Positions 1 to 9,079 are shown, counted from the stretch's first letter. The stretch is DNA of 64,000 bases from Microcoleus vaginatus PCC 9802 (GCA_022701275.1 CP031740.1:135001-199000), one strand, 5' to 3'. Notes: generated by a model not told the origin, from the letters alone. Numbers and translations are program-made.

Positions 1-1018
<1,018 letters not shown>

Positions 1019-1270
1019 TGTTGAGTTTTTTTGGCTACAATCAAGTTCTTTCCACTCAGCCCTTAAGCTGGTTTTTTTCCCTTGACTTTTTTCTCGTTGT
1101 TTGTGATATTGAGTATTAGCTCTCGCTTCTACTCTCGATCTTAATTTTTTGACGAGGTTAATAGTGCTTTAAGCTTTCAAACTATTCTTTTTTCTAGGTT
1201 CAGTTTTTTGTCTTGCTTTTTTGCCTTTAGTCCGCGGTTCAGTGAACCGCTTCTCTTCTGGCGCTTTATT
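1019..1270 (-). promoter_or_regulatory. rRNA operon leader
   Basis: This transcribed leader lies between the predicted rrn promoter and the 16S 5' end. It contains a perfect 8-bp inverted repeat with a 1-nt centre at 1234-1250 (GCGGTTCA/TGAACCGC) close to the predicted transcript start, which would fold as a 5' hairpin. The rest is AT-rich and has no gene. The leader's role in antitermination or RNase III processing is inferred from rrn operons generally; the partner sequence downstream of 16S is outside the window. Confidence 0.6.
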
Positions 1271-1299
1271 AATGTATCAACTCTCCCCAGAGTTGTCAA
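1271..1299 (-). promoter_or_regulatory. rrn promoter with an inverted repeat between -35 and -10
   Basis: On the minus strand TTGACA (1299-1294), a 17-base spacer and TACATT (1276-1271) make a sigma70-type promoter about 250 bases ahead of 16S. The spacer is almost filled by a perfect palindrome, CAACTCT-GGGG-AGAGTTG in the minus-strand reading (1278-1295). The promoter call is by consensus match; the palindrome is seen directly. Confidence 0.7.
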
Positions 1300-1807
1300 G
1301 CGTTTTGTGAAAATATTTTTGATTTTTTTTGAACCTATACACACCAAGGCTTTCGCCTGTCCTTCACCGCTCCGGTATCCGAGCGCTGACTCCATATTTT
1401 AACTATGAGGTCTTTTTTGGCACCAAAATACGGCTTTTGGGCGGACTATTTCCCGCGCATGGGTAGAAGAACTCTGTGGTTCAACATGATGGGGCTTACT
1501 TGGAGTATAGGTAAGGCAAAGTTAGAGTGTAAGGTGTGAGGCTGCATCATGAGGTTAGGATGACAGAAGCAGGCTGGTGCATGAGTCATATATCATATAT
1601 ATGTAAGTGGTGTCTGCATTTCTTGGACTTCACTGAGGGACGTTTGGGTCTCAGATTGAGCCGATCGCCCTTAACAATTCCTCTGATTCAAAATCCAGAA
1701 GTTGACACGACACGGTACTCTAACCCTGATCAAACTCCCAGGAATCGATCACCCGCAAATACACTCTCCTGAATTACACGCCCAAACTCCTTCAGTTACG
1801 CCAGTTA
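1300..1807. other. Gene-free stretch upstream of the rrn promoter
   Basis: No credible gene on either strand; a 78-codon frame at 1536-1772 has no family resemblance or ribosome binding site. The part next to the promoter is AT-rich with T-runs. I see no clear second promoter or RNA gene. Confidence 0.5.
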
Positions 1808-3745
1808 TCAGCCTTTGATAATCGAGCGCGAGTTGCTCTCCTCAACACCTACATCTAAAAAGTGCAAGTGACTCTCTTCCTCAGTATTGACAGCAATCAC
1901 CAAACCTCTATTCCCCCAGGGGGCTATGGCCCTGGGTGAGGTGGGGCTGCTAAAACTCCCTACTTGAATCCCTTGACTGTTTAACACTTCTATCTGCCCC
2001 CCAACATCTGCCAACACCCATCCCCAATTAGCCACACAAGCAGACACGGGCAAAGTTTCAAGAGGAATTCGTGCTACCTTGAGTGGCGACAATTTCATCA
2101 ACAGCACCGCCGCTTTACCACCTTGAGGAATTCCCAGCAAAGTATAAGGCTCAGGTGTCAACAGCATCTGTCCGATGCTGGCAGACAACCGCACAGAACC
2201 CACCGGGGTGCCGCGGCGAGTGTAAACTCTAAAAATAGTTTGGGGATTTTTTGGTTCGTTGTCCGGCCAAACTGCTAAGACGTGTCGCCTATCCAAAAAC
2301 ATTAATTCTGGTAAATAGTGTTCTGGTAACGGCACAGTAGCAATCAGCTTCAGGGCTTTTTTCTGAGCGCCCGCAGTGCTGTTTGCACCTAAAGAATAAA
2401 AACGCAGTTCGCCGGGAACCGCTACTGTCAACCAGTTGCCGTGAGAGTCTACAGCTGCTTTTAAAGCATCTGGACCTTGCCTCAAACCCATATCCAGCAA
2501 GCACTGAGGCTCCCAAGAGCGCTCATTGAGCCAGTAAAGTTTTTGCGGAGTGAGAACGCAGCAGCCGTGGGAAACAGGTAAAATGCCGCGCACGATTTCC
2601 GGCATTAATGAAATAGAAATAGACATTTCTTCTGTAACTAGCTGTTTTCCCGGCTGAGACCAAACCTTCACCTCTGTACCTACAGCAGCATAGAGATATG
2701 TTTCAGTGGCAATTAAAGCGGTCAACGGTGCTGGAAGTATCAGTGGCTTGGGCTGCGAAAGCGAATAGCGCACAGTCCGAAGTAAATTAATCGCCGACAG
2801 TGATGCTTTTTCCTCTTCAACTTCTAGCAAAGACTCAGTTTCAGACTTCAGACTTTTATCACCACTGGTTGTGGGGTTTTCCCAAGGAATAATGCAGTCG
2901 CCCAATTGCCTGACAGCGGGGTCGTACATGATCAGCCGCAGAGCTTGAGCCATTTGGGAAGCACTGGCAAAACGGCGGGCTGGCAGCTTTTCTAAAGATT
3001 TTTTGACTATTGCTTGCAAAGGTTCGGGGATGGCGTCGGGAAATTGCAAGCGTTGATTCAGGTGCGCCCACCTCAAGTCTCCGGGGGTTCCCCCGAAAGG
3101 GCGGTAGCCCATTAGCAATTCAAACAGCAGAATTCCTACTGCATATATATCTGACATCGGGGAAAAAAGACCGTAAAACCGCTCAGGGGCCATGTAAGCG
3201 GGGGAACCTACGGTAGCGTCGGGAGAAATTTCTTGGTGGAGGCGAGTGGTACCAATTTCTGGCAGCCGACGCGCGATGCCAAAGTCAGAAAGCCGGGGCG
3301 ACCAACCTTTTGCTCCTAAAGTTAGGAGGATATTTTCGGGTTTGATGTCGCAGTGAACAACGCCTCGGCGGTGGGCGTAGTCTAAGCCGGCTAAAACTTC
3401 CATAACTAGCTGTAAACCTTCGAGCAGACGCAAGGGGCGGTCTTGTTTGAGCAGGTTGCGGAGGGTTCCTCCCTCGCAGTAGTCCATAACCAAGTACCTG
3501 CCTGTAGCTGTGTGTTCTAGAGCTCGGCAGGTAACAATGTTCGGGTGCTGCAAGGTGATCAGAAACCACAGCTCTCGCAAGAATTCGCTAGTTGGGGCTT
3601 TTTGATGACTAAGTTCTTTGAGAGCAACCAGTTGGCTGGTGAGGCGGGAGTCCTGGGGGGGAGCTTCTCGAACGCTGGCACAAAAGACTCGACCAAATTG
3701 TCCTTGTCCGACTAGCCCTAAAATGCGGTACTTAGAATGTTGCAT
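1808..3745 (-). CDS. Serine/threonine protein kinase with C-terminal beta-propeller-like region (SpkG-like by context)
   Basis: Eukaryotic-type (Hanks) kinase of 645 residues. All catalytic landmarks are visible: glycine loop GQGQFG at 13-18, Lys43 in VALK, HCDIKPEN at 131-138 with catalytic Asp133, DFG at 154-156 and APE at 186-188, so it should be active. The kinase domain ends near residue 275. The remaining 370 residues have repeated short beta-strand-like segments and may form a WD-like sensor; I see no clear transmembrane helix. The ATG at 3745 was chosen because the fold begins at once (HSKYRILGLV); an upstream GTG/ATG-type extension to 3811 adds a hydrophobic stretch without homology. 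The gene lies beside the ferredoxin/phycobilisome-like/V4R cluster, as kinase slr0152 (spkG) does in Synechocystis, so regulation of that group is inferred. Confidence 0.9.
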   Translation of the reverse strand: MQHSKYRILGLVGQGQFGRVFCASVREAPPQDSRLTSQLVALKELSHQKAPTSEFLRELWFLITLQHPNIVTCRALEHTATGRYLVMDYCEGGTLRNLLKQDRPLRLLEGLQLVMEVLAGLDYAHRRGVVHCDIKPENILLTLGAKGWSPRLSDFGIARRLPEIGTTRLHQEISPDATVGSPAYMAPERFYGLFSPMSDIYAVGILLFELLMGYRPFGGTPGDLRWAHLNQRLQFPDAIPEPLQAIVKKSLEKLPARRFASASQMAQALRLIMYDPAVRQLGDCIIPWENPTTSGDKSLKSETESLLEVEEEKASLSAINLLRTVRYSLSQPKPLILPAPLTALIATETYLYAAVGTEVKVWSQPGKQLVTEEMSISISLMPEIVRGILPVSHGCCVLTPQKLYWLNERSWEPQCLLDMGLRQGPDALKAAVDSHGNWLTVAVPGELRFYSLGANSTAGAQKKALKLIATVPLPEHYLPELMFLDRRHVLAVWPDNEPKNPQTIFRVYTRRGTPVGSVRLSASIGQMLLTPEPYTLLGIPQGGKAAVLLMKLSPLKVARIPLETLPVSACVANWGWVLADVGGQIEVLNSQGIQVGSFSSPTSPRAIAPWGNRGLVIAVNTEEESHLHFLDVGVEESNSRSIIKG

Positions 3746-4245
3746 CGGTCTAATTATAGAAAAAGCTTGAGCTAGTATTAAAATATGTAAATAATTCTGA
3801 CAAAAATTCAAATTTTTGAATCGCTCGCCAGGTACAGCCTATGTTATCTCAGGTTCATTCTCAGCCTCCTTGAGAGCGATCGCACAGTCGCACCTACTAA
3901 AATCATTGAGCTTCGGAATCACTATCAATCTTGCCGGATGCCGAGACCTGCTCGGGAACTACCTGTGGCTGCTATTTTAGTCGATCGCGACTATTACAGT
4001 TTTTTCCATGCCATCCAGAAAGTATCTAAGGTTTTAGCTTTTCAAGGCTAAGCTGGGGAATCGGGGCGAGGGAACAGCGATGACCAAAACAGAAGTGCGG
4101 TTATGCCATAGGGGTTAGAGAGCCAGAAGCCGATGCTGTCGTCAAGGCATCTTAACCTTTTTGAGTGTTAGCCAAATTTTTTTGCGCTTTGAATAAGTTG
4201 ATCGTAACTTGCTAAATACTGAACTTGACAGGAGCAAACATCAAT
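3746..4245. other. Divergent intergenic region between kinase and ferredoxin
   Basis: About 500 bases between two divergent genes, so both promoters should be here. An AT-rich stretch (4160-4220) precedes the ferredoxin, and a TATAAT-like box lies just ahead of the kinase start on the minus strand. I see no open frame beyond about 12 codons and no recognisable RNA. Confidence 0.4.
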
Positions 4246-4728
4246 ATGGTTAAAATTATAAAACTAGATCCAATTGCGGAGGAAATAGCAGTCGAAACCC
4301 GATCAAATATCCTGTCTGCCTTACTTTCCAAAGACTTAGACGTTCTCAAGGAATGCGGGGGGCGGGGAATGTGCGCTACCTGCCATGTTTACATTAAAGA
4401 AGGCATGGAAGGCTTGTCGGACATGAACCGCCGCGAGAGAAGGACGTTGGAAGTCATTACTACGGCTAAAGCCAATTCGCGACTTGCTTGTCAAGCTCAA
4501 ATTATGGGCGAGGGTGTGGTTGTACAGTTGCCTGCGGGGATGTACATTAATGCTATTGAAAATGTCGAAGCTCTGATCGGTCGCCGGGCCCAGCAAGATT
4601 TATTACACCCAATTACGGGTCAAGTAGTTGTAGAATCAGGTAAGTTAATTACTCGTTCTATCGTTACACAGCTTAATGAAACCCGCTTTCAAGTAGGACA
4701 GTATTTAGTTCGGACTAAAGAAGCTTAA
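4246..4728 (+). CDS. 2Fe-2S ferredoxin with C-terminal extension (slr0148-like)
   Basis: 160-residue ferredoxin-fold protein. Cys37, Cys43, Cys46 (C-x5-C-x2-C) and Cys82 form an adrenodoxin-spaced [2Fe-2S] site, rather than the C-x4-C-x2-C of photosynthetic PetF. About 65 residues follow the fold, longer than a standard ferredoxin, and may bind a partner. The ATG at 4246 has AGGAG 11 bases upstream; a TTG at 4225 in frame is less likely. The gene is 38 bases ahead of a phycobilisome-like gene on the same strand, probably one transcript. In Synechocystis the same pair (slr0148-slr0149, from memory) sits in the cluster needed for efficient photosystem II assembly. An electron-transfer role there is inferred. 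Confidence 0.88.
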   Translation: MVKIIKLDPIAEEIAVETRSNILSALLSKDLDVLKECGGRGMCATCHVYIKEGMEGLSDMNRRERRTLEVITTAKANSRLACQAQIMGEGVVVQLPAGMYINAIENVEALIGRRAQQDLLHPITGQVVVESGKLITRSIVTQLNETRFQVGQYLVRTKEA

Positions 4729-4766
4729 AACTGATATGTTTGTATTTTAGTAGTAGAGAAAAATCT

Positions 4767-5237
4767 ATGTTGAGCCAACTTGCGCGTTTGAGCATGGAAG
4801 CAGACGGACGCTACGCCAGTGCAGAAGAACTCCAATTTTTGAAAGACTACTTTCAGTCTTTGAATCACCGGATGAGTGCTTATAAAAAAATTCAAGCCTC
4901 TGAAACAGAAATTATGCGGCAAGTGGAAGCACAAATGCTGTCTCTAGACCCTAGTTTATTTCGGCGGGGGGCTAACGATGTCACTGAAAAGTGCCGTGGA
5001 GATATTGTGCAGGTGTTGAGGCATTCGGCGGCAGCACTGTTGATTAATGATACGGAACGATTGCGCGATCGGCTACTACTTTGGTTGCAAACTATTTTAG
5101 GCGCTGTTCAAGTTAGAAATAGTGCAACCGTGACCTACGATGTGATGAAAAAGGTTCTCAAACAATATCTCACCGTGGAAGAAAGGAACCTATTTTTTCC
5201 AATTCTGGACATCAACCGCACTTTACTAGGCAAATAA
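4767..5237 (+). CDS. Phycobilisome-like (globin-fold) protein with a retained bilin-site cysteine
   Basis: 156 residues, the length of a phycobiliprotein subunit, and alignable with allophycocyanin/phycocyanin through the helical core: RYASAEELQFLKDY near the N terminus, then a CRGD segment followed by VLRHSAAALLIND. Cys76 falls where the Cys84 bilin-attachment residue lies (8 residues before the LRY/LRH motif), and the Asp three residues later is also kept. It could therefore carry a bilin, though divergence from true antenna subunits suggests a regulatory or assembly role. Start ATG 4767 with an AGAGAA stretch upstream. It follows the ferredoxin gene and matches slr0149 in position. Confidence 0.78.
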   Translation: MLSQLARLSMEADGRYASAEELQFLKDYFQSLNHRMSAYKKIQASETEIMRQVEAQMLSLDPSLFRRGANDVTEKCRGDIVQVLRHSAAALLINDTERLRDRLLLWLQTILGAVQVRNSATVTYDVMKKVLKQYLTVEERNLFFPILDINRTLLGK

Positions 5238-5254
5238 TCAAGGGGGTTGACAAC

Positions 5255-6421
5255 TTAACGCCGATAAACTGTGCCATTAGGAAGAGTGGCTCCAATCAAC
5301 TTCGCTCCCGTCAAATCCGCCTCAGTGAGAATGGCCCCCCGGAGGTTGGCTCCTGTCAAGTCAGCTTTCTGCAAGCTGGCTTTACTCAGGTTAGCTTTGC
5401 TCAAGTTAATTTCATGCAGACAAGAATTAGAAAGGTCGGCATTGATCAGGTACGCTAGACTCAAGTTGGCTTTGCTGAGGTTTGCCCCGCTCAAGTTAGC
5501 TTCCATCAGATAAGCACCGCTCAAGTTGGCTTCGTTCAACAACGCCTCTGCCATATTAATTCCAGTTAAAAGTTTGCGGCTCAAGTCTACACCGCTGAGG
5601 TCGGCCCCGCTGAAGTTAATACCGCTTAAGTGGCTGCCATTCAAAGTAATATTTCTCAGGTAGGTTTTGCTGAGGTCTGCTTTGCACAAATTGGCTCTAT
5701 CCAAGCAAGCTTCGCTAAGGTCTGATCCGATCAAGCACGCGCCGTTTAAATAGGCTTGAGTGAGGTTAGTTCGCCTGAGATTAGCTTTCAACAGGTTGGC
5801 TTTGCTGAGGTTAGCACGGGTTAAGTTGGCTCCGGCTAGGTTGGCTTTAGATAATTCGGCTCCGGTGAGCTGTGCTTCGGTCAAGTCTGCCTCTTTGAGA
5901 CTCGCTAGACTTAAGTAAGCATCTTGGAAGTTTGCCCCGTTGAGATTGGCTTTAATCAGATAGGCTTTACTGAGATTGGCCTCGGTGAGAACGGCTTTGG
6001 TGAGGTTAGCGGCGCTCATATCTGCACCTATGAGATTAGCATTGGGAAGAATTGCTCCGGTCAGGTTTGCCCAATTCAGATGAGCTCCGGCGAGGTTGGC
6101 GCCGGTGAGATTGGCACCGATGAGATTGGCGCCGCTCAGACTAGCTGCCATGAGGTTAGCACCGGTGAGATTGGCTCCGCTGAGGTCAGCTTTGCTGAGA
6201 TTGGCTCGGCTCAGATGGGCTTTGGTGAGGTCGGCCCCGCTGAGGTTAGCACCAATTAAGTAGGGTCGTTGCTGGTGTTGGTTGAGGTTTGCCAAAATTA
6301 GAGTTGGGGCATCGTTGGAACGGAATAAATCGATCGGACTCAACACAATGCCGCGCAGATTTGCCAGTCTAAAATCTCTTTCGCCGGCTGCATATCGAGT
6401 TAGAAGTTCATTGGCGTCCAT
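5255..6421 (-). CDS. Pentapeptide-repeat protein
   Basis: 388 residues made almost wholly of A(D/N)LXX pentapeptides from about residue 50 to 380 (ANLSGADLTKAHLSRANL and so on), giving a right-handed quadrilateral beta-helix. The first 40 residues (MDANELLTRYAAGERDF) form a short non-repeat cap common in cyanobacterial members. There is no signal peptide or transmembrane helix, so it should be cytosolic. Function is unknown; such repeats are usually protein-protein scaffolds. It is convergent with the phycobilisome-like gene (17-base gap) and lies inside the ferredoxin/V4R cluster. Long frames on the other strand are by-products of the repeats. Confidence 0.93.
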   Translation of the reverse strand: MDANELLTRYAAGERDFRLANLRGIVLSPIDLFRSNDAPTLILANLNQHQQRPYLIGANLSGADLTKAHLSRANLSKADLSGANLTGANLMAASLSGANLIGANLTGANLAGAHLNWANLTGAILPNANLIGADMSAANLTKAVLTEANLSKAYLIKANLNGANFQDAYLSLASLKEADLTEAQLTGAELSKANLAGANLTRANLSKANLLKANLRRTNLTQAYLNGACLIGSDLSEACLDRANLCKADLSKTYLRNITLNGSHLSGINFSGADLSGVDLSRKLLTGINMAEALLNEANLSGAYLMEANLSGANLSKANLSLAYLINADLSNSCLHEINLSKANLSKASLQKADLTGANLRGAILTEADLTGAKLIGATLPNGTVYRR

Positions 6422-6620
6422 TAAGTTCTAGCAAAATGTTTGAGGTTTTGATTGCTTTTAAATTTTATGAGTTTCTAGAGTAAGTTATGAATTTTCTAGC
6501 TGCTCGTTATAATCAGGTTTTATTTAAATTGCTAAAACCGGATTTTTTGAGTCAGGCTCTTTTTTATTATTTAACTCACAGTTTTGATGATACAGTGGAT
6601 AATATGGCTGCCCAACAATC

Positions 6621-6659
6621 ATTTGACAGCTATTAGCAACACAGTAATAGCTGTCAAAT
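6621..6659. terminator. Perfect 15-bp hairpin after the V4R gene
   Basis: Arms ATTTGACAGCTATTA at 6621-6635 and its exact complement at 6645-6659 flank a 9-base loop. The hairpin begins 4 bases after the V4R stop codon (minus strand). A run of T follows on the plus strand, but none on the minus strand, so it may be a transcript-stabilising hairpin rather than a classical terminator. Confidence 0.6.
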
Positions 6660-6662
6660 CAG

Positions 6663-7325
6663 TCAGTTTTTTTGGAAAAGTTGACTGAGAATAGCTTCAT
6701 GGTCTTTTCCTTCTTCGACCATAGAATCGCCAGGTTGTAGGCGATCGCGCAGCCCTAAAATAAAGCGGTTGCAGTCCGCACCCAATGATTCGCACGATGT
6801 TTGCAGGCAGTGAAGTTCTCGACCCGTAAGCTGACTAAAGAACGCACTTAAAATACCTGCTTCTAAAAAACAGGCTGGTCGCTTAGACTTGGGAGCTGTT
6901 TTAGCAAAAAGAGAGTTAGCAATTTTTACTATTAAAAATCCATGTTCGGAATAGCTGGGATCAAGCTCAAATGTTCCCCATCCATGAGTTTTCCAACACT
7001 GCTGCAAGGACTGAAGAAATTCTACCATTTCCATTTCAGAAACTGGCTGACCGTAGTATTCGCTGACTTCTTCGCAAAAACGCACGTAGAAGTTTTTACC
7101 CCACCAGCGACCGCAGTTGAAAAGCACGAGGCGGGAGGCTTGACCTGTTTCTTGTTCTAAGCCGATATAAATGGCTTGAATCAGTGTTTCTGGGAGTGCT
7201 AAGAGCCGATCACCCCGGCGGTTTTCGAGGAGGCCGAGTTCGAGGTCGCCTCGGACGTAGGCATCGCTGGCAAAGTAGTTTCCAGGGAGTCGGGGCTGTT
7301 TGAGTAAGTCGGCAATATTAATCAT
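6663..7325 (-). CDS. V4R (4-vinyl-reductase-like) domain protein (slr0147-like)
   Basis: 220 residues. A helical N-terminal half with a conserved GRWWGKNFY segment is followed by the V4R core with PACFLEAGILSAFF, a Cys-rich ELHCLQTSCESLGADCNRFIL strand and a final helix. V4R domains bind small hydrophobic ligands; relatives include the bacteriochlorophyll protein BchJ. No membrane segment is visible. It shares its architecture with the V4R gene at 8378, so the two are paralogues. The order V4R, small protein, phycobilisome-like, V4R matches slr0144-slr0147 as I recall it. A chaperone or pigment-carrier role in photosystem assembly is inferred from that cluster. Confidence 0.85.
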   Translation of the reverse strand: MINIADLLKQPRLPGNYFASDAYVRGDLELGLLENRRGDRLLALPETLIQAIYIGLEQETGQASRLVLFNCGRWWGKNFYVRFCEEVSEYYGQPVSEMEMVEFLQSLQQCWKTHGWGTFELDPSYSEHGFLIVKIANSLFAKTAPKSKRPACFLEAGILSAFFSQLTGRELHCLQTSCESLGADCNRFILGLRDRLQPGDSMVEEGKDHEAILSQLFQKN

Positions 7326-7328
7326 CGG

Positions 7329-7366
7329 AAATTAGGAATTGGGAATCGGGAATTGGAAATTGGGAA
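7329..7366. repeat. Heptanucleotide tandem repeat (AATTGGG type)
   Basis: Degenerate tandem copies of a 7-mer (AATTGGG, AATCGGG, AATTGGA, AATTGGG) sit directly upstream of the V4R start. These are short tandemly repeated repetitive (STRR) sequences, common in filamentous cyanobacteria. Confidence 0.75.
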
Positions 7367-7375
7367 GAAAGCTGA

Positions 7376-7846
7376 TTATTTATTACCTTGGTCAATAATA
7401 ATTGACTGTGCTTGGTCGAAAAATGGTTGCAATATAGCCCGGGCTTGCTCGGAAAGCAATTCTTTTAAACGAGTTTGGAGCAGATTGCAAACAGTTGCTT
7501 CGATATTTTGAGTTTGGTGAGCTTCGACTATGCCGGAAAGCCAGTCTACCAGCCGCTCTTCGAGAAAATTTTGATCGTTCAGGAGCATAGCCATAGCGCA
7601 GTACCGCAAGACTAAAACCCAGTGTTTGAGCGATCGTTCTAAGGTTTCTTGTTTTTCGTCGGGGAATGTTTCTTGTAGTTTGGTGGCTACTGGTTGGAAG
7701 ATGCTTGCTTCCTTCTCTCGCAAAAATTCGTAAATTTTTAAGCGCTGGACAAGGGTTACAGCTTGACGCTTAAAAGCTATGAGTTCTTCGCCTTTTAAAA
7801 AGCGGTTTTCTGCCTGATCCAGCAGCGCCTCAATCTCAGGGTGCAT
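7376..7846 (-). CDS. Phycobilisome-like protein lacking the bilin cysteine (slr0146-like)
   Basis: 156 residues with the same helical phycobiliprotein-like pattern as the gene at 4767: a LKHWVLVLRYCAMAMLLND segment aligns with the core helix of allophycocyanin. The residue at the bilin-attachment position is Ser, eight residues before the LRY, so covalent bilin binding there is unlikely. The Cys just after LRY is elsewhere in the fold. The start ATG at 7846 lacks a strong Shine-Dalgarno. It lies between the small gene and the V4R gene on the same strand. A structural or assembly role next to its Cys-bearing paralogue is inferred. Confidence 0.72.
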   Translation of the reverse strand: MHPEIEALLDQAENRFLKGEELIAFKRQAVTLVQRLKIYEFLREKEASIFQPVATKLQETFPDEKQETLERSLKHWVLVLRYCAMAMLLNDQNFLEERLVDWLSGIVEAHQTQNIEATVCNLLQTRLKELLSEQARAILQPFFDQAQSIIIDQGNK

Positions 7847-7880
7847 GATTTTAATTAAGTGGTAATCGATAATTGATAAA

Positions 7881-7937
7881 AGGAAGGAAGTTCGGCAACG
7901 AGCAATGTACGGGATTTAACGGATTTAACTAATGGAT
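7881..7937. repeat. Dispersed repeat, GTTCGGCAACGA type, copy 1
   Basis: An AAGTTCGGCAACGA core followed by TGTA and GGGATTTAAC also occurs at 53742-53781 and, more diverged, at 55810-55846. It is intergenic each time, and in all three places lies near a gene start. Function unknown. Confidence 0.7.
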
Positions 7938-8016
7938 TTTGAAGGATGAGGAAAGAGGGGTGAGGGAAGATGGATGAGGGATTGCCCTATTTTTTATTTT
8001 TTATTCCCTACACAAA

Positions 8017-8283
8017 TTAAAAGAGGTCGAATAGGTCATCAATGGTGACTTCTGCTTGTTCAGAAATAGAAATTACTGGCAAGGGTGGCGGTAGGGGGAG
8101 GGCACCTACTTCCGGAATTCCTTCCCAAGAAATAGCTTGAAAAAAGTCTGCTACTGGCTGGGTTAAACTCAGAAGTTGACCGGGGGTAGAGCCAGTTGGG
8201 GTTTCTAAAGATTTTCCCAGCCAATTATAGTGACCAAAGAATTCTTGGACAGATTGGCCCAACCATGAAGTTTGACTTTTCAT
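8017..8283 (-). CDS. Small conserved protein (slr0145-like by position)
   Basis: 88 residues starting MKSQTSWLGQSVQEFFGHYNW, with an aromatic N-terminal half, a proline-rich stretch (PLPPPLPV) and an acidic, hydrophobic end (TIDDLFDLF) that looks like a peptide-type interaction motif. The ATG at 8283 has AGGAAG 6 bases upstream, so the longer open frame to 8481 is rejected. It lies 94 bases after the V4R gene, probably in the same transcript. I recognise no domain; the position between a V4R gene and a phycobilisome-like gene matches slr0145 as remembered. Confidence 0.72.
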   Translation of the reverse strand: MKSQTSWLGQSVQEFFGHYNWLGKSLETPTGSTPGQLLSLTQPVADFFQAISWEGIPEVGALPLPPPLPVISISEQAEVTIDDLFDLF

Positions 8284-8377
8284 CTTTCTTCCTGCCTGGA
8301 GAAATCCACCATCGCACTTTCGATCGCGAAATTGGTGGGAGGAAAGGCAGGGCAGGGGATGTGCCTTTCCAGGTTGT

Positions 8378-9079
8378 TTACCGCAATATTTCACCGTGTT
8401 GCAGTCGATTTTGAATATCGCGGGCGTTGGCACCTTCGTTGAGCCAGAATGCTGCTGCATCAATTTTATCTGGGTTGCCAAGCAGGAACTTGCAATAGGT
8501 TTCTCCCATTGAGTAACATTGGAGTTCTATGCAGCTCAGAGGCTTTTTGACTAGAGAGCCGAAAAAACCGGCGAACAAACCAGCGTATAGGTGACAAACC
8601 GGTTTGCCTACGTCGCCCAAAGTGCGAGCAACTGCTGAGTCAAAGAGGTTGATGAAGATGCAGCCGTGTTTGCGATCGCTCATGTCCACTTCCCAGCGAC
8701 CCCAACCTTGAGCTGTGAAAGGCCACCACCAAGTTTCTAGCAGAAACATGAGATTTGACTGGCGAATGTTCTGGCTGTATTCGGCACTAAACCATTTTTG
8801 AAAAAATTCGGAATCTTGGAGTCCCCACTGGCAACCAATAGTATACATGATGACAGAGGACGCGGGGCCGACTTCTTCTTCAAGCCCCTCCACCAAACCG
8901 ATAATGAAGTCTTCACTGGTAAAAATGTTGCGCGACTGATTCCAGTCGTCAATTGTACCCATCTGGCGGTCGAAGGCAAAAAAATCCTGAAACCTATAGT
9001 GGCTGTGAGTTTTAGGATGCTTTTGCTTCAGTAGCGATTCGCTGTGGGTGGAGATTTCTTTTTTAGCGGTAGAGACCAT
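8378..9079 (-). CDS. V4R (4-vinyl-reductase-like) domain protein (slr0144-like)
   Basis: 233 residues, paralogue of the gene at 6663. It has a RFQDFFAFDRQMGTI N-terminal region, a central WWPFTAQGWGRWEVDMSD segment and the V4R core KPVCHLYAGLFAGFF with a C-x4-C-x(5)-E-x2-Y-C-F-type end. The ATG at 9079 has AGGA 11 bases upstream; an extension to 9148 is unlikely. It is the first gene of the minus-strand group running 9079 to 6663, and divergent from the caspase-like gene. Ligand unknown; a tetrapyrrole or hydrophobic pigment precursor is a reasonable inference from V4R relatives. Confidence 0.85.
   Translation of the reverse strand: MVSTAKKEISTHSESLLKQKHPKTHSHYRFQDFFAFDRQMGTIDDWNQSRNIFTSEDFIIGLVEGLEEEVGPASSVIMYTIGCQWGLQDSEFFQKWFSAEYSQNIRQSNLMFLLETWWWPFTAQGWGRWEVDMSDRKHGCIFINLFDSAVARTLGDVGKPVCHLYAGLFAGFFGSLVKKPLSCIELQCYSMGETYCKFLLGNPDKIDAAAFWLNEGANARDIQNRLQHGEILR

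Noticed and set aside
1177..1402. Two overlapping frames of 64-72 codons in the rrn promoter region
   Set aside because: They overlap the rrn promoter and leader, lack ribosome sites and have no homology.
5271..6259. Plus-strand frames opposite the pentapeptide gene
   Set aside because: Repetitive DNA read in the complementary frame always gives long frames; the minus-strand pentapeptide pattern is clear.
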